DNA from: Pseudomonas putida
GTDB lineage: Bacteria > Pseudomonadota > Gammaproteobacteria > Pseudomonadales > Pseudomonadaceae
Direction: 5' to 3'
NCBI RefSeq assembly: GCF_001976065.1
Contig: NZ_MNAH01000001.1
Coordinates: 62,001-126,000 of the forward strand
DNA length: 64,000 nt
Part shown: positions 54,110-63,811 of the stretch, piece by piece
Layout of the letters: each line of letters begins with the position of its first letter
Position numbering within the stretch: position 1 is the first letter of the stretch
Position numbers and translations under genes: made by a program
The notes under the pieces: generated by a model
What the model was told of the DNA's origin: nothing
The model's input: only the letters and a program-made list of their open reading frames with translations
Databases searched by the model: none

Positions 54110-54437
54110 AGGCGGACTCCTTTTTTCAGTCGGCGAACACTTTTTCGCGTGGCAACGCCATTCCTGGCTGGCGAAAAAATGATCGCGAGAAGCAGCTCGA
54201 ACAGGCCGGTAAAACGGCCTGCAATCGAGCCATGAGCACAGCCTCGTCAGGCTGAAATGCGGGTGTTTCAGGCCCCCGACGAGTGGTCGTTACGGGGGAG
54301 TGGACGTCTCCGTGCTTTAAAAGGTTCCCATCTAAGGCAGCATTTGGCCACCCCTGATGTGCTCAACGGTTCGGTTATTGACTCAACTTGGGCTATAATC
54401 TGCGCCCTTTTTTGAATCACCTGCCAGGCGATTTCCC
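54110..54437. other. Structured spacer between ABC operon and prfC
   Basis: No gene is visible. Two strong hairpins lie here: GCTCGA/TCGAGC enclosing CAGGCCG/CGGCCTG (54195-54230), and CCCCCG.ACGA/TCGT.CGGGGG (54273-54298). A TATAAT box at 54394-54399, with a poor -35, is the likely prfC promoter. The hairpins probably lie in the leader of the leftward osmoprotectant operon. Confidence 0.5.
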
Positions 54438-56021
54438 ATGACCAAACAGGCCGCCGAAGTCGCGAAACGCCGCACTTTCGCCATTATTTCCCACCCCGAT
54501 GCCGGTAAGACCACCATCACCGAGAAGCTCCTGCTGATGGGCAAGGCGATTGCGGTAGCCGGTACGGTGAAATCTCGTAAATCCGACCGCCATGCCACCT
54601 CCGACTGGATGGAAATGGAAAAACAACGGGGTATTTCCATTACCACGTCGGTCATGCAGTTCCCGTATCGCGAGCACATGATCAACCTGCTCGACACCCC
54701 GGGCCACGAAGACTTCTCCGAAGACACCTATCGCACCCTGACGGCGGTGGACTCGGCCTTGATGGTCCTCGACGGCGGTAAGGGTGTAGAGCCGCGGACC
54801 ATCGCCCTGATGGACGTCTGCCGTCTGCGTGACACGCCGATCGTCAGCTTCATCAACAAACTCGACCGTGACATCCGCGACCCGATCGAACTGCTCGACG
54901 AAATCGAAGCGGTCCTCAAGATCAAGGCCGCGCCGATCACCTGGCCGATCGGCTGCTACCGCGACTTCAAAGGCGTGTACCACCTGGCCGACGATTACAT
55001 CATCGTCTACACCGCCGGTCACGGCCACGAGCGCACCGAAACCAAGATCATCGAGAAGCTCGATTCCGATGAAGCCCGCGCCCACCTGGGTGACGAGTAC
55101 GAGCGTTTCATCGAACAGCTGGAACTGGTGCAGGGCGCCTGCCACGAGTTCAACCAGCAGGAGTTCCTCGACGGTCAGCTGACCCCGGTGTTCTTCGGTA
55201 CGGCACTGGGCAACTTCGGTGTCGACCACGTCCTCGACGCCGTCGTCGATTGGGCGCCGCGCCCACTGGCGCGTGTAGCCAACGAGCGCACCGTGGAACC
55301 GGTGGAAGAGAAGTTCTCGGGCTTCATCTTCAAGATCCAGGCGAACATGGACCCGAAACACCGCGACCGTATCGCGTTCATGCGTATCTGCTCGGGCAAG
55401 TACGAGAAGGGCATGAAGATGCGCCACGTGCGCACCGGCAAGGACGTACGGATCGGCGACGCGCTGACCTTCTTCTCCTCCGAGCGTGAGCAACTGGAAG
55501 AAGCGTTTGCCGGCGACATCATCGGCCTGCACAACCACGGCACCATCCAGATCGGCGACACCTTCACCGAGGGCGAAGTCCTGGGCTTCACCGGCATCCC
55601 GCACTTCGCCCCGGAACTGTTCCGCCGCGTACGCCTGAAAGACCCGCTGAAATCCAAGCAACTGCGCCAGGGCCTGCAACAACTGGCCGAAGAAGGCGCG
55701 ACCCAGGTGTTCTTCCCGGAACGCAGCAACGACATCATCCTCGGCGCCGTCGGTGTGCTGCAGTTCGACGTGGTCGCCAGCCGCCTGAAAGAGGAATACA
55801 AGGTCGAGTGCTCCTACGAGCCGATCACCGTTTATTCCGCGCGCTGGATCGAATGCAGCGACAAGAAGAAGCTTGAGGAATTCACCAACAAGGCCGTGGA
55901 AAACCTGGCACTGGACGGCGGCGGTCACCTGACCTACCTCGCGCCTACGCGGGTCAACCTGGCCCTGATGGAAGAGCGCTGGCCGGACGTGAAATTCCGT
56001 GCGACGCGTGAGCATCACTAA
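54438..56021 (+). CDS. prfC: Peptide chain release factor 3
   Basis: RF3 is a GTPase that recycles RF1/RF2 from the ribosome after peptide release. The 527-residue protein has the G1 loop [34 protein letters not shown], and the RF3-specific C-terminal domains ([22 protein letters not shown], cited here as [19 protein letters not shown]). It is a stand-alone gene with its own terminator. Confidence 0.97.
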   Translation: MTKQAAEVAKRRTFAIISHPDAGKTTITEKLLLMGKAIAVAGTVKSRKSDRHATSDWMEMEKQRGISITTSVMQFPYREHMINLLDTPGHEDFSEDTYRTLTAVDSALMVLDGGKGVEPRTIALMDVCRLRDTPIVSFINKLDRDIRDPIELLDEIEAVLKIKAAPITWPIGCYRDFKGVYHLADDYIIVYTAGHGHERTETKIIEKLDSDEARAHLGDEYERFIEQLELVQGACHEFNQQEFLDGQLTPVFFGTALGNFGVDHVLDAVVDWAPRPLARVANERTVEPVEEKFSGFIFKIQANMDPKHRDRIAFMRICSGKYEKGMKMRHVRTGKDVRIGDALTFFSSEREQLEEAFAGDIIGLHNHGTIQIGDTFTEGEVLGFTGIPHFAPELFRRVRLKDPLKSKQLRQGLQQLAEEGATQVFFPERSNDIILGAVGVLQFDVVASRLKEEYKVECSYEPITVYSARWIECSDKKKLEEFTNKAVENLALDGGGHLTYLAPTRVNLALMEERWPDVKFRATREHH

Positions 56022-56037
56022 GCTTTGAGTTGAAACA

Positions 56038-56074
56038 CCAAAAACCCCGTTGCGAAAGCTGCGGGGTTTTTTGT
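56038..56074 (+). terminator. Terminator after prfC
   Basis: AAAAACCCCG and CGGGGTTTTTT form a stem closed by a GAAA tetraloop region, with a long T-run. Confidence 0.8.
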
Positions 56075-56087
56075 TGGTGCGCGGTTC

Positions 56088-56181
56088 AGTGTGGGAGCGG
56101 GCTTGCTCGCGAAAGCGGAGTGTCAGTCGACATGGATATTGGGTGTGATGGACTCTTCGCGAGCAAGCCCGCTCCCACACT
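56088..56181. repeat. Paired inverted REP element
   Basis: AGTGTGGGAGCGGGCTTGCT and the inverted AGCAAGCCCGCTCCCACACT are nearly perfect, about 55 bases apart. It fills much of the prfC-56346 gap; nothing else is clear in that gap. Confidence 0.85.
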
Positions 56182-56345
56182 GGACGGTGTTGTTATTGAG
56201 TTTGGGTATAACCCTTATTCAAAACCAGTCTCACCTTTCTCGGCATTTCCGACCGGTCGTTAGCGTCCTATTTGGTGAACCCTGGTGATTGGAACTAGAT
56301 TTAATCAGCGCCAGACAGGCACTCCACGAAAGGATGGATTCGGCT

Positions 56346-56603
56346 ATGAACAGATTGCTACGCGTTGTGTTGCTGTTGAAGGTATTGGTGATGCTGGCCC
56401 TCGGCAGTTCGGCGGTCTGGGCCGAGTGTGAGGATCATGAAACCCAGGCGTCGAGCGGGCAGGGGACCCTCGGCGAGCTGATGATCGCCAAGTCCGAATC
56501 GGAACCGGGCGACAAGGGGCAGGGTGGTGCCGACAACGACGATGACTCGACCACCGATGAACCGGACTCCGATGATGTCGACGAAGGCGACAGCCAGACG
56601 TAA
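56346..56603 (+). CDS. Small secreted acidic protein, unknown
   Basis: An 85-residue protein I do not recognise. A signal peptide (MNRLLRVVLLLKVLVMLALG...AVWA) is followed by a very acidic mature part rich in Asp, Glu, Ser and Gly (ADNDDDSTTDEPDSDDVDEG), probably disordered and able to bind cations. ATG 56346 is preferred over the in-frame ATG 56334 because AGGA lies at suitable spacing. It stands between two REP pairs. Confidence 0.6.
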   Translation: MNRLLRVVLLLKVLVMLALGSSAVWAECEDHETQASSGQGTLGELMIAKSESEPGDKGQGGADNDDDSTTDEPDSDDVDEGDSQT

Positions 56604-56638
56604 ATCGCAGACCCTACCAAACCCTTGCGCCGGACCCA

Positions 56639-56730
56639 CTGTAGGAGCGAGCTTGCTCGCGAAGGCGTCATATCCGTCAGCATCATAAGCGACTGACAGT
56701 CCGCCTTCGCGAGCAAGCTCGCTCCTGCAG
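56639..56730. repeat. Paired inverted REP element
   Basis: CTGTAGGAGCGAGCTTGCTC and the inverted GAGCAAGCTCGCTCCTGCAG flank about 45 bases, between two converging genes. Confidence 0.85.
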
Positions 56731-56740
56731 GAAGCCGGGC

Positions 56741-57928
56741 TCAGGCTTGCAGCCCGTAGACCACCGGGCCGTGATGACCGATGTCGATGACCGCCTCGGC
56801 GCCAACGATCATTCTGGCCGCGCTCTGCACCTTCACATCCCACGCCAATCCCCCTGAAGGACCAAAGGATATCCATCCGGTCCCGGTCCTGCCGAAGCGA
56901 GCGTCAGGTTTGCCATTGGGCAACAACCTGCCAGCGAGGATATGCAGCGCCCGGTTGTGACCGACCACGACAATCTCCCCGTCCGGCTGCTGGGCCAAGG
57001 CTCTCCAGAATGTTTCAGGACCGGTGTCGGTCAATACAGGACGACCGCCATTCCACTCCTTGTCGGGGCGACCGTCTGCGGTAAACCTCATCACCATGCC
57101 CAGGGTCTCCTGCAGGCCGCCAGCACATACCAGCTTGCCATCCGCCTGTGGGATGAGCTGACGCATCCTGAGTGAGCCATCGGTTGATGCGTAGAAAGCA
57201 AAACCATCGACACCAAACTGGCTATCGATTCGCCCTTGCAGATCATAACGGGCCAGAACCAGCTGACCGGATAGGGTGGTCCCCCCCACAACGATTTTTC
57301 CGTCTTGAATCACCACGCTACTGAGCTGGATGAAATCGCCCTCGCTTTCGATCTCGAGGAACCCGCCGTTGCCGAATCCGGTATCCAGTTCACCGTTGCC
57401 GTACAAGCGCGCCAGCAGTGCCCCTTGGGAGTCACTGATGTAATAGGTGAACGACACGAGCACCTTTCCATCATCCTGCAGGCAACCGTCGATCAGCTCC
57501 ACTTGGGAATAATCATGCTGTGCGACTGGAATGACGACACTGCCGAAGACCAGGTCCGGGCTTCCGTTGGCATGAAAGCGTCGCAGTGCGGCCCGGCGGA
57601 TACCGTCGGCTTCCTGGGTCTCACCGATCACCAGGATCTTGCGATCGTCCTGCAGTAGCAAGCGCACCGGCGTTGCCTGTTTACCGCAGACAAACCGCCA
57701 CTCACCGGTGTTGCCGTCGTGGCCGAACGCGTCGTCCTTGATGCCGTCAGAATCGGTGCGGTACAGAGTGAAACCCTGTCCCTGCCGAGTCGCGTAGGTC
57801 AGTTCACCTTCAGCCGATAACACAACGGCCCTGACCGAGCCGGCCAGAAAGTCGGGTCTGATTTGGCCAAAATCACCGAATACTGGGTCTAGCTGACCAG
57901 CGTTTCCGTCTGTTGCTTGGATTTCCAT
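56741..57928 (-). CDS. Delta-60 repeat protein
   Basis: A 395-residue protein built of seven or so 'delta-60' repeats, each about 50-60 residues with a D-x-x-FG-x-x-G signature: LDPVFGDFGQ, DDAFGHDGN, PDLVFGS, LDTGFGNGG, IDSQFGVDG, PDKEWNGG, PDARFGRTG. The LLQDDRKILVIGETQ-like strands suggest a beta-propeller-type fold. No signal peptide or anchor is visible, unlike many secreted family members. Function is unknown. The start at 57928 (MEIQATDGN) has only a weak ribosome site. Confidence 0.8.
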   Translation of the reverse strand: MEIQATDGNAGQLDPVFGDFGQIRPDFLAGSVRAVVLSAEGELTYATRQGQGFTLYRTDSDGIKDDAFGHDGNTGEWRFVCGKQATPVRLLLQDDRKILVIGETQEADGIRRAALRRFHANGSPDLVFGSVVIPVAQHDYSQVELIDGCLQDDGKVLVSFTYYISDSQGALLARLYGNGELDTGFGNGGFLEIESEGDFIQLSSVVIQDGKIVVGGTTLSGQLVLARYDLQGRIDSQFGVDGFAFYASTDGSLRMRQLIPQADGKLVCAGGLQETLGMVMRFTADGRPDKEWNGGRPVLTDTGPETFWRALAQQPDGEIVVVGHNRALHILAGRLLPNGKPDARFGRTGTGWISFGPSGGLAWDVKVQSAARMIVGAEAVIDIGHHGPVVYGLQA

Positions 57929-58074
57929 GATGTTTGCACCTGTCCCTGTCGTTTGAATGTTTGCGTGTCTACGCCTTGCGTCGCGTGACACAGGACTCTG
58001 CGACAGGATTCAAACAAAACAGCGGGGCGTGCGTAACTGTCAGAAATGGCAGTGGGCTTGTGCAAACCAAAGAA

Positions 58075-58151
58075 AACCCCTGCTCCCTCGATTGATGTGC
58101 AATCGAAAGAGAAGGGGTTTGCCTGATTCAAGCGCCCCGCTGACCGGGGCG
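58075..58151 (-). terminator. Two hairpins ending the dpp operon
   Basis: CGCCCCG/CGGGGCG (58133-58151) is followed, reading leftward, by AAACCCC/GGGGTTT enclosing CGATTG/CAATCG (58075-58119) and then TTTTCTTT. The second is the likely terminator of dppBCDF. Confidence 0.6.
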
Positions 58152-58156
58152 TTTGT

Positions 58157-59137
58157 TTACGCCGCGCCGTCGAGGAATTGCTCGGCGTAGTGGCAAGCCA
58201 CCTGGCGGCTGTCGAGCAGGCGCAGGGCCGGCTCTTCAGTGCTGCAACGCTCGGTGGCGTATGGGCAGCGCTTGTGGAAGGCGCAGCCGGGTGGTGGGTT
58301 CAGCGGGTTGGGCAACTCGCCGACGATCTTGATTTTCGGTTTGTCCGGATCCGGGTGGATGGTCGGAGTGGCCGACAACAGTGCCTGGGTGTACGGGTGC
58401 AGGGGGCGGGTGTAGATGTCTTCCTTGGGCCCCATTTCCACCGGACGGCCGAGGTACATCACCATCACGTGATCGGCGACGTGGCGCACCACCGCCAGGT
58501 TGTGGGAGATGAACACGTAGGCGGTGTTGAACTCCTGCTGCAGGTCCATGAACAGGTTGAGCACCTGCGCCTGGATCGACACGTCCAGCGCCGAGGTCGG
58601 TTCGTCCGCCACCAGCACTTTCGGTTGCAGCATCATCGCCCGGGCCAGCGCAATACGCTGGCGCTGGCCACCGGAGAACATGTGCGGATAACGCTGGTAG
58701 TGCTCAGGACGCAGGCCCACCTGCTTCATCATCGCCTGGACTTTCTCGCGACGTTCGGTGGCCGACAGGTTGGTATTGATCAGCAAAGGTTCTGCGAGCT
58801 GGTCACCGATTTTCTGCCGTGGGTTCAACGAGGCGTACGGGCTCTGGAACACCATCTGCACGTCTTTGCGCAGTTGCTTGCGCTGGGCCTTATCGGCACC
58901 GGCGACTTCCTGGCCGGCGATTTTCAGGGAGCCGGAGGACGGCTCTTCGATCAGGGTCAGGGCGCGGGCCAGGGTGGACTTGCCGCACCCTGACTCACCC
59001 ACCACGGCGAGGGTCTTGCCGGCTTCCAGTTCGAACGACACGCCGTTGAGGGCGCGTACGGTTGCGTGACCCTTGAACAGGCCACGGGACACTTCGTAGT
59101 GACGGGTCAGGTCGCGGGCGGTAAGTACGACGGCCAT
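58157..59137 (-). CDS. dppF: Dipeptide ABC transporter ATPase DppF
   Basis: A 326-residue ATPase of the dipeptide/oligopeptide importer. Walker A VVGESGCGKST, signature FSGGQRQR, Walker B VLVADEPTSALD and the C-terminal CAFHKRCPYATERC (family cysteine motif, possible Fe-S site) are present. Its start is adjacent to the dppD stop. It is the last gene of dppABCDF. Confidence 0.95.
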   Translation of the reverse strand: MAVVLTARDLTRHYEVSRGLFKGHATVRALNGVSFELEAGKTLAVVGESGCGKSTLARALTLIEEPSSGSLKIAGQEVAGADKAQRKQLRKDVQMVFQSPYASLNPRQKIGDQLAEPLLINTNLSATERREKVQAMMKQVGLRPEHYQRYPHMFSGGQRQRIALARAMMLQPKVLVADEPTSALDVSIQAQVLNLFMDLQQEFNTAYVFISHNLAVVRHVADHVMVMYLGRPVEMGPKEDIYTRPLHPYTQALLSATPTIHPDPDKPKIKIVGELPNPLNPPPGCAFHKRCPYATERCSTEEPALRLLDSRQVACHYAEQFLDGAA

Positions 59138-60105
59138 TACGCCACCTCCTGGTTCAGCGGGAAGAAGCAGCGGGCGAGGCTGTTGCTTTTCGGGTCAAGG
59201 CTTGGGCGCTGCACGCGGCAGTTGTCCTGCACGTACGGGCAGCGCGGCGACAGCAGGCAGCCCTGCGGACGGTCGTAGCGGCCAGGCACGATGCCCGGCA
59301 GGGTCGACAGGCGCGAGGCGCCCAGGCTGTGTTCCGGAATCGCCTTGAGCAGCGCTTCACTGTACGGGTGTGCCGGGATGTCGAACAGTTGCGGCACCTG
59401 ACCGACTTCGACCGCTTGGCCGGCGTACATCACGCAGACGCGCTGGGCGGTTTCGGCCACGACCGCGAGGTCGTGGGTGATCAGCACCAGGCCCATGTTC
59501 TGCTCTTTCTGCAACGCCAGCAGCAGGTCCATGATCTGCGCCTGGATCGTTACGTCCAGCGCCGTGGTCGGTTCGTCGGCGATCAGCAGTTTCGGCTCGC
59601 CGGCGATCGCCATGGCGATCGCGACGCGCTGGCTCATGCCACCGGACAGTTGGTGCGGGTAGGCGTCCATTCGGCTGGCCGCGCCCGGGATCTCAACTTT
59701 TTCCAGCAGTTCGATGGCGCGTTTGCGCGCAGCCTTGCCGGACATTTTCAGGTGCAGGCGCAGCACTTCTTCGATCTGGAAACCGACGGTGTAGCTCGGG
59801 TTGAGCGCGGTCATCGGGTCCTGGAAGACCATCGACAGGTCTTTGCCGACGATTTGCCGACGCTGACGGTTGCTGAGCTTGAGCATGTCCTTGCCGTCGA
59901 AGCTGAGCGAGTCGGCGGTGACGATGCCGGGATGCTCGATCAGGCCCATCAGCGCCATCATGGTCACGGATTTACCCGAACCCGACTCGCCAACGATGGC
60001 CAGCACTTCGCCCTTGTCGACTTTGAGGTCGAGGCCATCGACTACGGGCGTAGCGTTCTTGTCGCCGAAGCGAACGTTGAGATTCTTGATTTCTAACAGT
60101 GACAT
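59137..60105 (-). CDS. dppD: Dipeptide ABC transporter ATPase DppD
   Basis: A 322-residue ATPase that forms the DppD/DppF heterodimer driving import. Walker [13 protein letters not shown], signature LSGGMSQR, Walker [13 protein letters not shown] and C-terminal [15 protein letters not shown] are present. Start 60105 ([11 protein letters not shown]) follows GAGGAG; the frame upstream has no support. Confidence 0.95.
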   Translation of the reverse strand: MSLLEIKNLNVRFGDKNATPVVDGLDLKVDKGEVLAIVGESGSGKSVTMMALMGLIEHPGIVTADSLSFDGKDMLKLSNRQRRQIVGKDLSMVFQDPMTALNPSYTVGFQIEEVLRLHLKMSGKAARKRAIELLEKVEIPGAASRMDAYPHQLSGGMSQRVAIAMAIAGEPKLLIADEPTTALDVTIQAQIMDLLLALQKEQNMGLVLITHDLAVVAETAQRVCVMYAGQAVEVGQVPQLFDIPAHPYSEALLKAIPEHSLGASRLSTLPGIVPGRYDRPQGCLLSPRCPYVQDNCRVQRPSLDPKSNSLARCFFPLNQEVA

Positions 60106-60115
60106 TGGAATCTCC

Positions 60116-61042
60116 TCAGGCGGCGTTCTTGAGTTTCGGGTCCAGCGCATCGCGCAGGCCGTCACCCATCAAGTTGATTGCCAGCACGCTGAGCAAAATG
60201 GTCAAGCCAGGCAGGCTGACGACCCACCAGGCGCGTTCGATGTAGTCGCGGGCCGAAGCCAGCATGGTGCCCCACTCAGGAGTTGGCGGTTGTACGCCAA
60301 GGCCGAGGAAGCCCAGTGCGGCGGCATCGAGAATCGCCGAGGAGAAGCTCAGAGTCGCCTGGACAATCAGCGGCGCCATGCAGTTGGGCAGCACGGTCAC
60401 GAACATCAGGCGTGGCAGGCCGGCACCGGCCAGGCGCGCGGCGGTCACGTAGTCGCGGTTCAGCTCGCCCATCACCGCGGCGCGGGTCAGGCGAACGTAG
60501 GACGGCAGGGACACCACGGCGATGGCGATCACGGTGTTGATCAGGCCAGGGCCGAGGATGGCGACGATCGCCACGGCCAGCAGCAGGGACGGCAGGGCCA
60601 GCATGATGTCCATCAGGCGCATGATGGTCGGGCCGACCGCTTTCGGGAAGAAACCGGCGAACAGGCCCAGCAGGATCCCCGGGATCAGCGACATCACCAC
60701 CGACGACAAGCCGATCAGCAGCGACAGGCGCGAGCCCTGGATCAGGCGCGACAGCAGGTCGCGGCCCAGTTCATCGGTACCCAGCAGGAACTGGATCTGC
60801 CCGCCTTCCAGCCAGGCTGGCGGGGTGAGCAGGAAGTCGCGGTACTGCTCGCTCGGGTCATGGGGGGCAACCCACGGGGCGAAGATGGCGCAGAAAATCA
60901 CCAGCAGCATGAACATCAGGCCGGCAACGGCACCTTTGTTCTTGGAAAACGCTTGCCAGAATTCCTTGTACGGCGACGGGTACAGCAGGCTTTGGTCCAC
61001 GGCGGACGTGGCGGTGGCTACTGAGGATGTTGGAGTGCTCAT
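60116..61042 (-). CDS. dppC: Dipeptide ABC transporter permease DppC
   Basis: A 308-residue permease with about six membrane segments. The N-terminal [20 protein letters not shown] and the EAA-type loop ([18 protein letters not shown]) are typical of DppC/OppC. Start 61042 ([13 protein letters not shown]) gives the usual length. It pairs with DppB. Confidence 0.95.
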   Translation of the reverse strand: MSTPTSSVATATSAVDQSLLYPSPYKEFWQAFSKNKGAVAGLMFMLLVIFCAIFAPWVAPHDPSEQYRDFLLTPPAWLEGGQIQFLLGTDELGRDLLSRLIQGSRLSLLIGLSSVVMSLIPGILLGLFAGFFPKAVGPTIMRLMDIMLALPSLLLAVAIVAILGPGLINTVIAIAVVSLPSYVRLTRAAVMGELNRDYVTAARLAGAGLPRLMFVTVLPNCMAPLIVQATLSFSSAILDAAALGFLGLGVQPPTPEWGTMLASARDYIERAWWVVSLPGLTILLSVLAINLMGDGLRDALDPKLKNAA

Positions 61043-61053
61043 GGGTATTGACC

Positions 61054-62064
61054 TCAGCGCTGATGACGGATGCGTGGGTTGGCAAAGCCGTAGAGGATGT
61101 CCACTACGAAGTTGACCAGAATCACCAGGCAGGCGATTAACAGGATGCCGTTTTGTACGACGGGGTAGTCGCGGGCGCCAATGGCTTCGATCAGCCATTT
61201 GCCGATGCCCGGCCAGGAGAAGATGGTCTCGGTCAGGACAGCGCCTGCCAGCAGGGTGCCGACTTGCAGGCCAACCACGGTCAGTACCGGAATCAGCGCG
61301 TTGCGCAGGCCGTGCACGAACACCACGCGCGACGGCGACAGGCCTTTGGCGCGGGCGGTACGGATGTAGTCTTCACGCAGCACTTCGAGCATCGACGAAC
61401 GGGTCATGCGCGCAATCACCGCCAGCGGGATGGTGCCCAGCACGATGGCCGGCAGGATCAGGTGATGCAGGGCATCGAAGAATGCGCCGACGTCATCGGC
61501 CAGCAGCGTATCGATCAGCATGAAGCCGGTGCGCGGCTCGATGTCATAGAGCAGGTCGATCCGCCCGGACACCGGGGTCCAGCCCAGGGATACCGAGAAG
61601 AACATGATCAGGATCAGGCCCCACCAGAAGATCGGCATCGAGTATCCCGCGAGGGAGACACCCATCACCCCATGGTCGAACAGGGACCCTCGCTTGAGGG
61701 CTGCGATCACCCCGGCCAGCAGGCCCAGGATGCCGGCGAACAGCAGGGCGGCCATGGACAGTTCCAGGGTTGCGGGGAAGAGGGAGGTGAACTCGTTCCA
61801 GACGCTTTCACGGGTACGCAGGGATTCCCCGAGATCACCGTGGGCCAGTTTGCCGATGTAATCCAGGTACTGGGCATACAGGGGTTTGTTCAGACCTAGG
61901 CGTTCCATTGCCTGAGCGTGCATTTCCGGGTCGACTCTGCGTTCGCCCATCATGACTTCCACGGGGTCGCCAGGGATCATGCGAATCAGCGCGAAAGTCA
62001 GCAAGGTGATGCCGAAGAACGTGGGGATCAGTAACCCCAGTCGGCGGGCAATAAAACTAAACAT
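61054..62064 (-). CDS. dppB: Dipeptide ABC transporter permease DppB
   Basis: A 336-residue permease with six predicted membrane segments, starting MFSFIARRLGLLIPTFFGIT. RMIPGDPVEVMMGER and the loop RTARAKGLSPSRVVFVHGLRNA are family signatures. It is separated from dppA by a 73-base spacer with a hairpin and is 11 bases before dppC. Confidence 0.95.
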   Translation of the reverse strand: MFSFIARRLGLLIPTFFGITLLTFALIRMIPGDPVEVMMGERRVDPEMHAQAMERLGLNKPLYAQYLDYIGKLAHGDLGESLRTRESVWNEFTSLFPATLELSMAALLFAGILGLLAGVIAALKRGSLFDHGVMGVSLAGYSMPIFWWGLILIMFFSVSLGWTPVSGRIDLLYDIEPRTGFMLIDTLLADDVGAFFDALHHLILPAIVLGTIPLAVIARMTRSSMLEVLREDYIRTARAKGLSPSRVVFVHGLRNALIPVLTVVGLQVGTLLAGAVLTETIFSWPGIGKWLIEAIGARDYPVVQNGILLIACLVILVNFVVDILYGFANPRIRHQR

Positions 62065-62097
62065 CGTAAGGTGTACCTCATCAGCCGGTTAGGCGTG

Positions 62098-62127
62098 CCC
62101 GGCATGCCAGGGTGCGGCAATGCCGGG
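62098..62127 (-). other. Intercistronic hairpin, dppA-dppB
   Basis: CCCGGCAT and ATGCCGGG pair over 8 bp around 14 bases. There is no T-run. Such hairpins behind binding-protein genes usually protect the upstream mRNA so that DppA is made in excess. Confidence 0.5.
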
Positions 62128-62137
62128 AGTTTCTTAT

Positions 62138-63733
62138 CTACTTCACCTGGGTGGTGGCGAAGTTATTGGTGGTGAGCGGGCTTATTTGGTAGCCCTCTAC
62201 GTTGTTGCGCATTGCAGTGAACATTCTAGTGTGCGCCATGCTGATCCATGGCTGGTCCTGGTTAAAGATAACCTGAGCCTGTTCGTACAGTGCTGCACGC
62301 TCGGCCGGGTCGGTTTTTTCGCGGGCCTGGTCAAGCAGGGCCTGGAATTTTTCATTGCACCAGCGAGCGTAGTTTTCGCCGTTCTTCGCGGCCTCGCAAC
62401 TGAGCATAGGCGTCAGGAAGTTATCCGGGTCGCCGTTGTCGCCCGCCCATCCGGCGGAAACCATGTCGTGCTCGCCGTTTTTCGCGCGTTTGAGCATTTC
62501 GCCCCATTCCATCACGCGGATGTCGATCTTGATCCCGACCTTGGCCAGGTCCGCTTGCATCATCTGCGCGCCGAGCATCGGGTTCGGGTTGGTCGGGCCG
62601 CCACCGTTGCGGGTGAACAGGGTGAAGGTGGTGCCTTCCGGTACGCCGGCTTCCTTGAGCAGGGCGCGAGCCTTGTCCAGGTCGTGGGCCGGGTTCTTCA
62701 GGCTGTGGTTGTAGCCCAGCAGGGTGTCCGGGTACGGGTTGACCGCGGCGGTCGCATTGCCTTTGCCGAACAACGCATTGACGTACGCCTCTTTGTCGAA
62801 GGCGATGTCGATGGCTTTGCGCACCCGCACGTCGCTCATGTACTTGTGCGTGGTGTTCATGGCGATGTAGGAAACGGTCATCGCGTTCAGTTCGTCGACC
62901 TTCAGGTTCGAGTCTTTCTTGATGCTCGGGATGTCATCCGGCTTCGGATACAGCGCGACCTGGCATTCGTTGGCCTTGAGCTTCTGCAGGCGCACGTTGT
63001 TGTCGGTGGCGATGGCCAGGATCAGCGCATCAGCCGGCGGCTTGCCGCGGAAGTAGTCCGGGTTGGCCTTGAAGCGAACCTGGGCGTCCTTGTTGTAGCG
63101 CTGGAAGACGAACGGACCGGTACCCACTGGCTTGTTGTTCAGGTCGCCGGTCTTGTTGGCCTTGAGCAACAGGTCGGCGTACTCGGCGGAGTAGATTGAC
63201 GAGAAGGCCATGGCGATGTCGGCCAGGAACGGCGCTTCGCGGCGGGTCAGGGTGAACTTGACCGTGTTGTCGTCGACTTTCTCGACGCTTTTGAGCAGTT
63301 CCTTGAAGCCCATGCTTTCAAAGTACGGGAAGCCCACGCTCGACAGTTTGTGCCACGGATGATTCGGGTCCAGCTGGCGCTGGAAGCTCCAGACCACGTC
63401 GTCGGCATTCATGTCGCGGGTCGGCTTGAAGTATTCGGTGGTGTGGAACTTGACGCCTTTACGCAGATGGAACGTGTAGGTCAGGCCGTCTTCACTGATG
63501 TCCCAGGAGTCGGCCAGTGCCGGAATCACGTCGGTGGTGCCGGGCTTGAAGTCCGCCAGGCGATTGAAGATGGTTTCGGCCACGGCATCGGCGGTGACTG
63601 CAGTCGTGTACTGGACCATGTCGAAGCCTTCGGGGCTGGCTTCCGTGCAAACCACCAGGGGCTTGGCCGAAACGCCGACAGCGACACTGAGCAATGCGGC
63701 CGCGATGGCCGCACGTAGGGGAAGCATTTTCAT
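62138..63733 (-). CDS. dppA: Dipeptide ABC transporter binding protein DppA
   Basis: A 531-residue periplasmic peptide-binding protein (SBP family 5). The signal peptide MKMLPLRAAIAAALLSVAVG ends near VSA-KPLVVC. TEASPEGFDMVQYTT, the GTGPFVFQRYNKD loop and WAGDNGDPDNF are family features. Start 63733 lies 6 bases after AGAGGG. It follows an OprD-family porin gene, as in P. aeruginosa, where the porin and Dpp genes handle small peptides. Confidence 0.95.
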   Translation of the reverse strand: MKMLPLRAAIAAALLSVAVGVSAKPLVVCTEASPEGFDMVQYTTAVTADAVAETIFNRLADFKPGTTDVIPALADSWDISEDGLTYTFHLRKGVKFHTTEYFKPTRDMNADDVVWSFQRQLDPNHPWHKLSSVGFPYFESMGFKELLKSVEKVDDNTVKFTLTRREAPFLADIAMAFSSIYSAEYADLLLKANKTGDLNNKPVGTGPFVFQRYNKDAQVRFKANPDYFRGKPPADALILAIATDNNVRLQKLKANECQVALYPKPDDIPSIKKDSNLKVDELNAMTVSYIAMNTTHKYMSDVRVRKAIDIAFDKEAYVNALFGKGNATAAVNPYPDTLLGYNHSLKNPAHDLDKARALLKEAGVPEGTTFTLFTRNGGGPTNPNPMLGAQMMQADLAKVGIKIDIRVMEWGEMLKRAKNGEHDMVSAGWAGDNGDPDNFLTPMLSCEAAKNGENYARWCNEKFQALLDQAREKTDPAERAALYEQAQVIFNQDQPWISMAHTRMFTAMRNNVEGYQISPLTTNNFATTQVK

Positions 63734-63766
63734 CAAGAACCCTCTGCAATCAGTTAAAGGACAAAC

Positions 63767-63804
63767 GCCTAACGGCCGACTCGTCATTGAATCAGCCGTT
63801 AGGC
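63767..63804 (-). terminator. Inverted repeat, porin-dppA
   Basis: GCCTAACGGC and GCCGTTAGGC are perfect 10-base arms around 18 bases. On the minus strand only GTTTG follows, so it is a weak or partial terminator behind the porin gene. Confidence 0.5.
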
Positions 63805-63811
63805 ACGGGCA

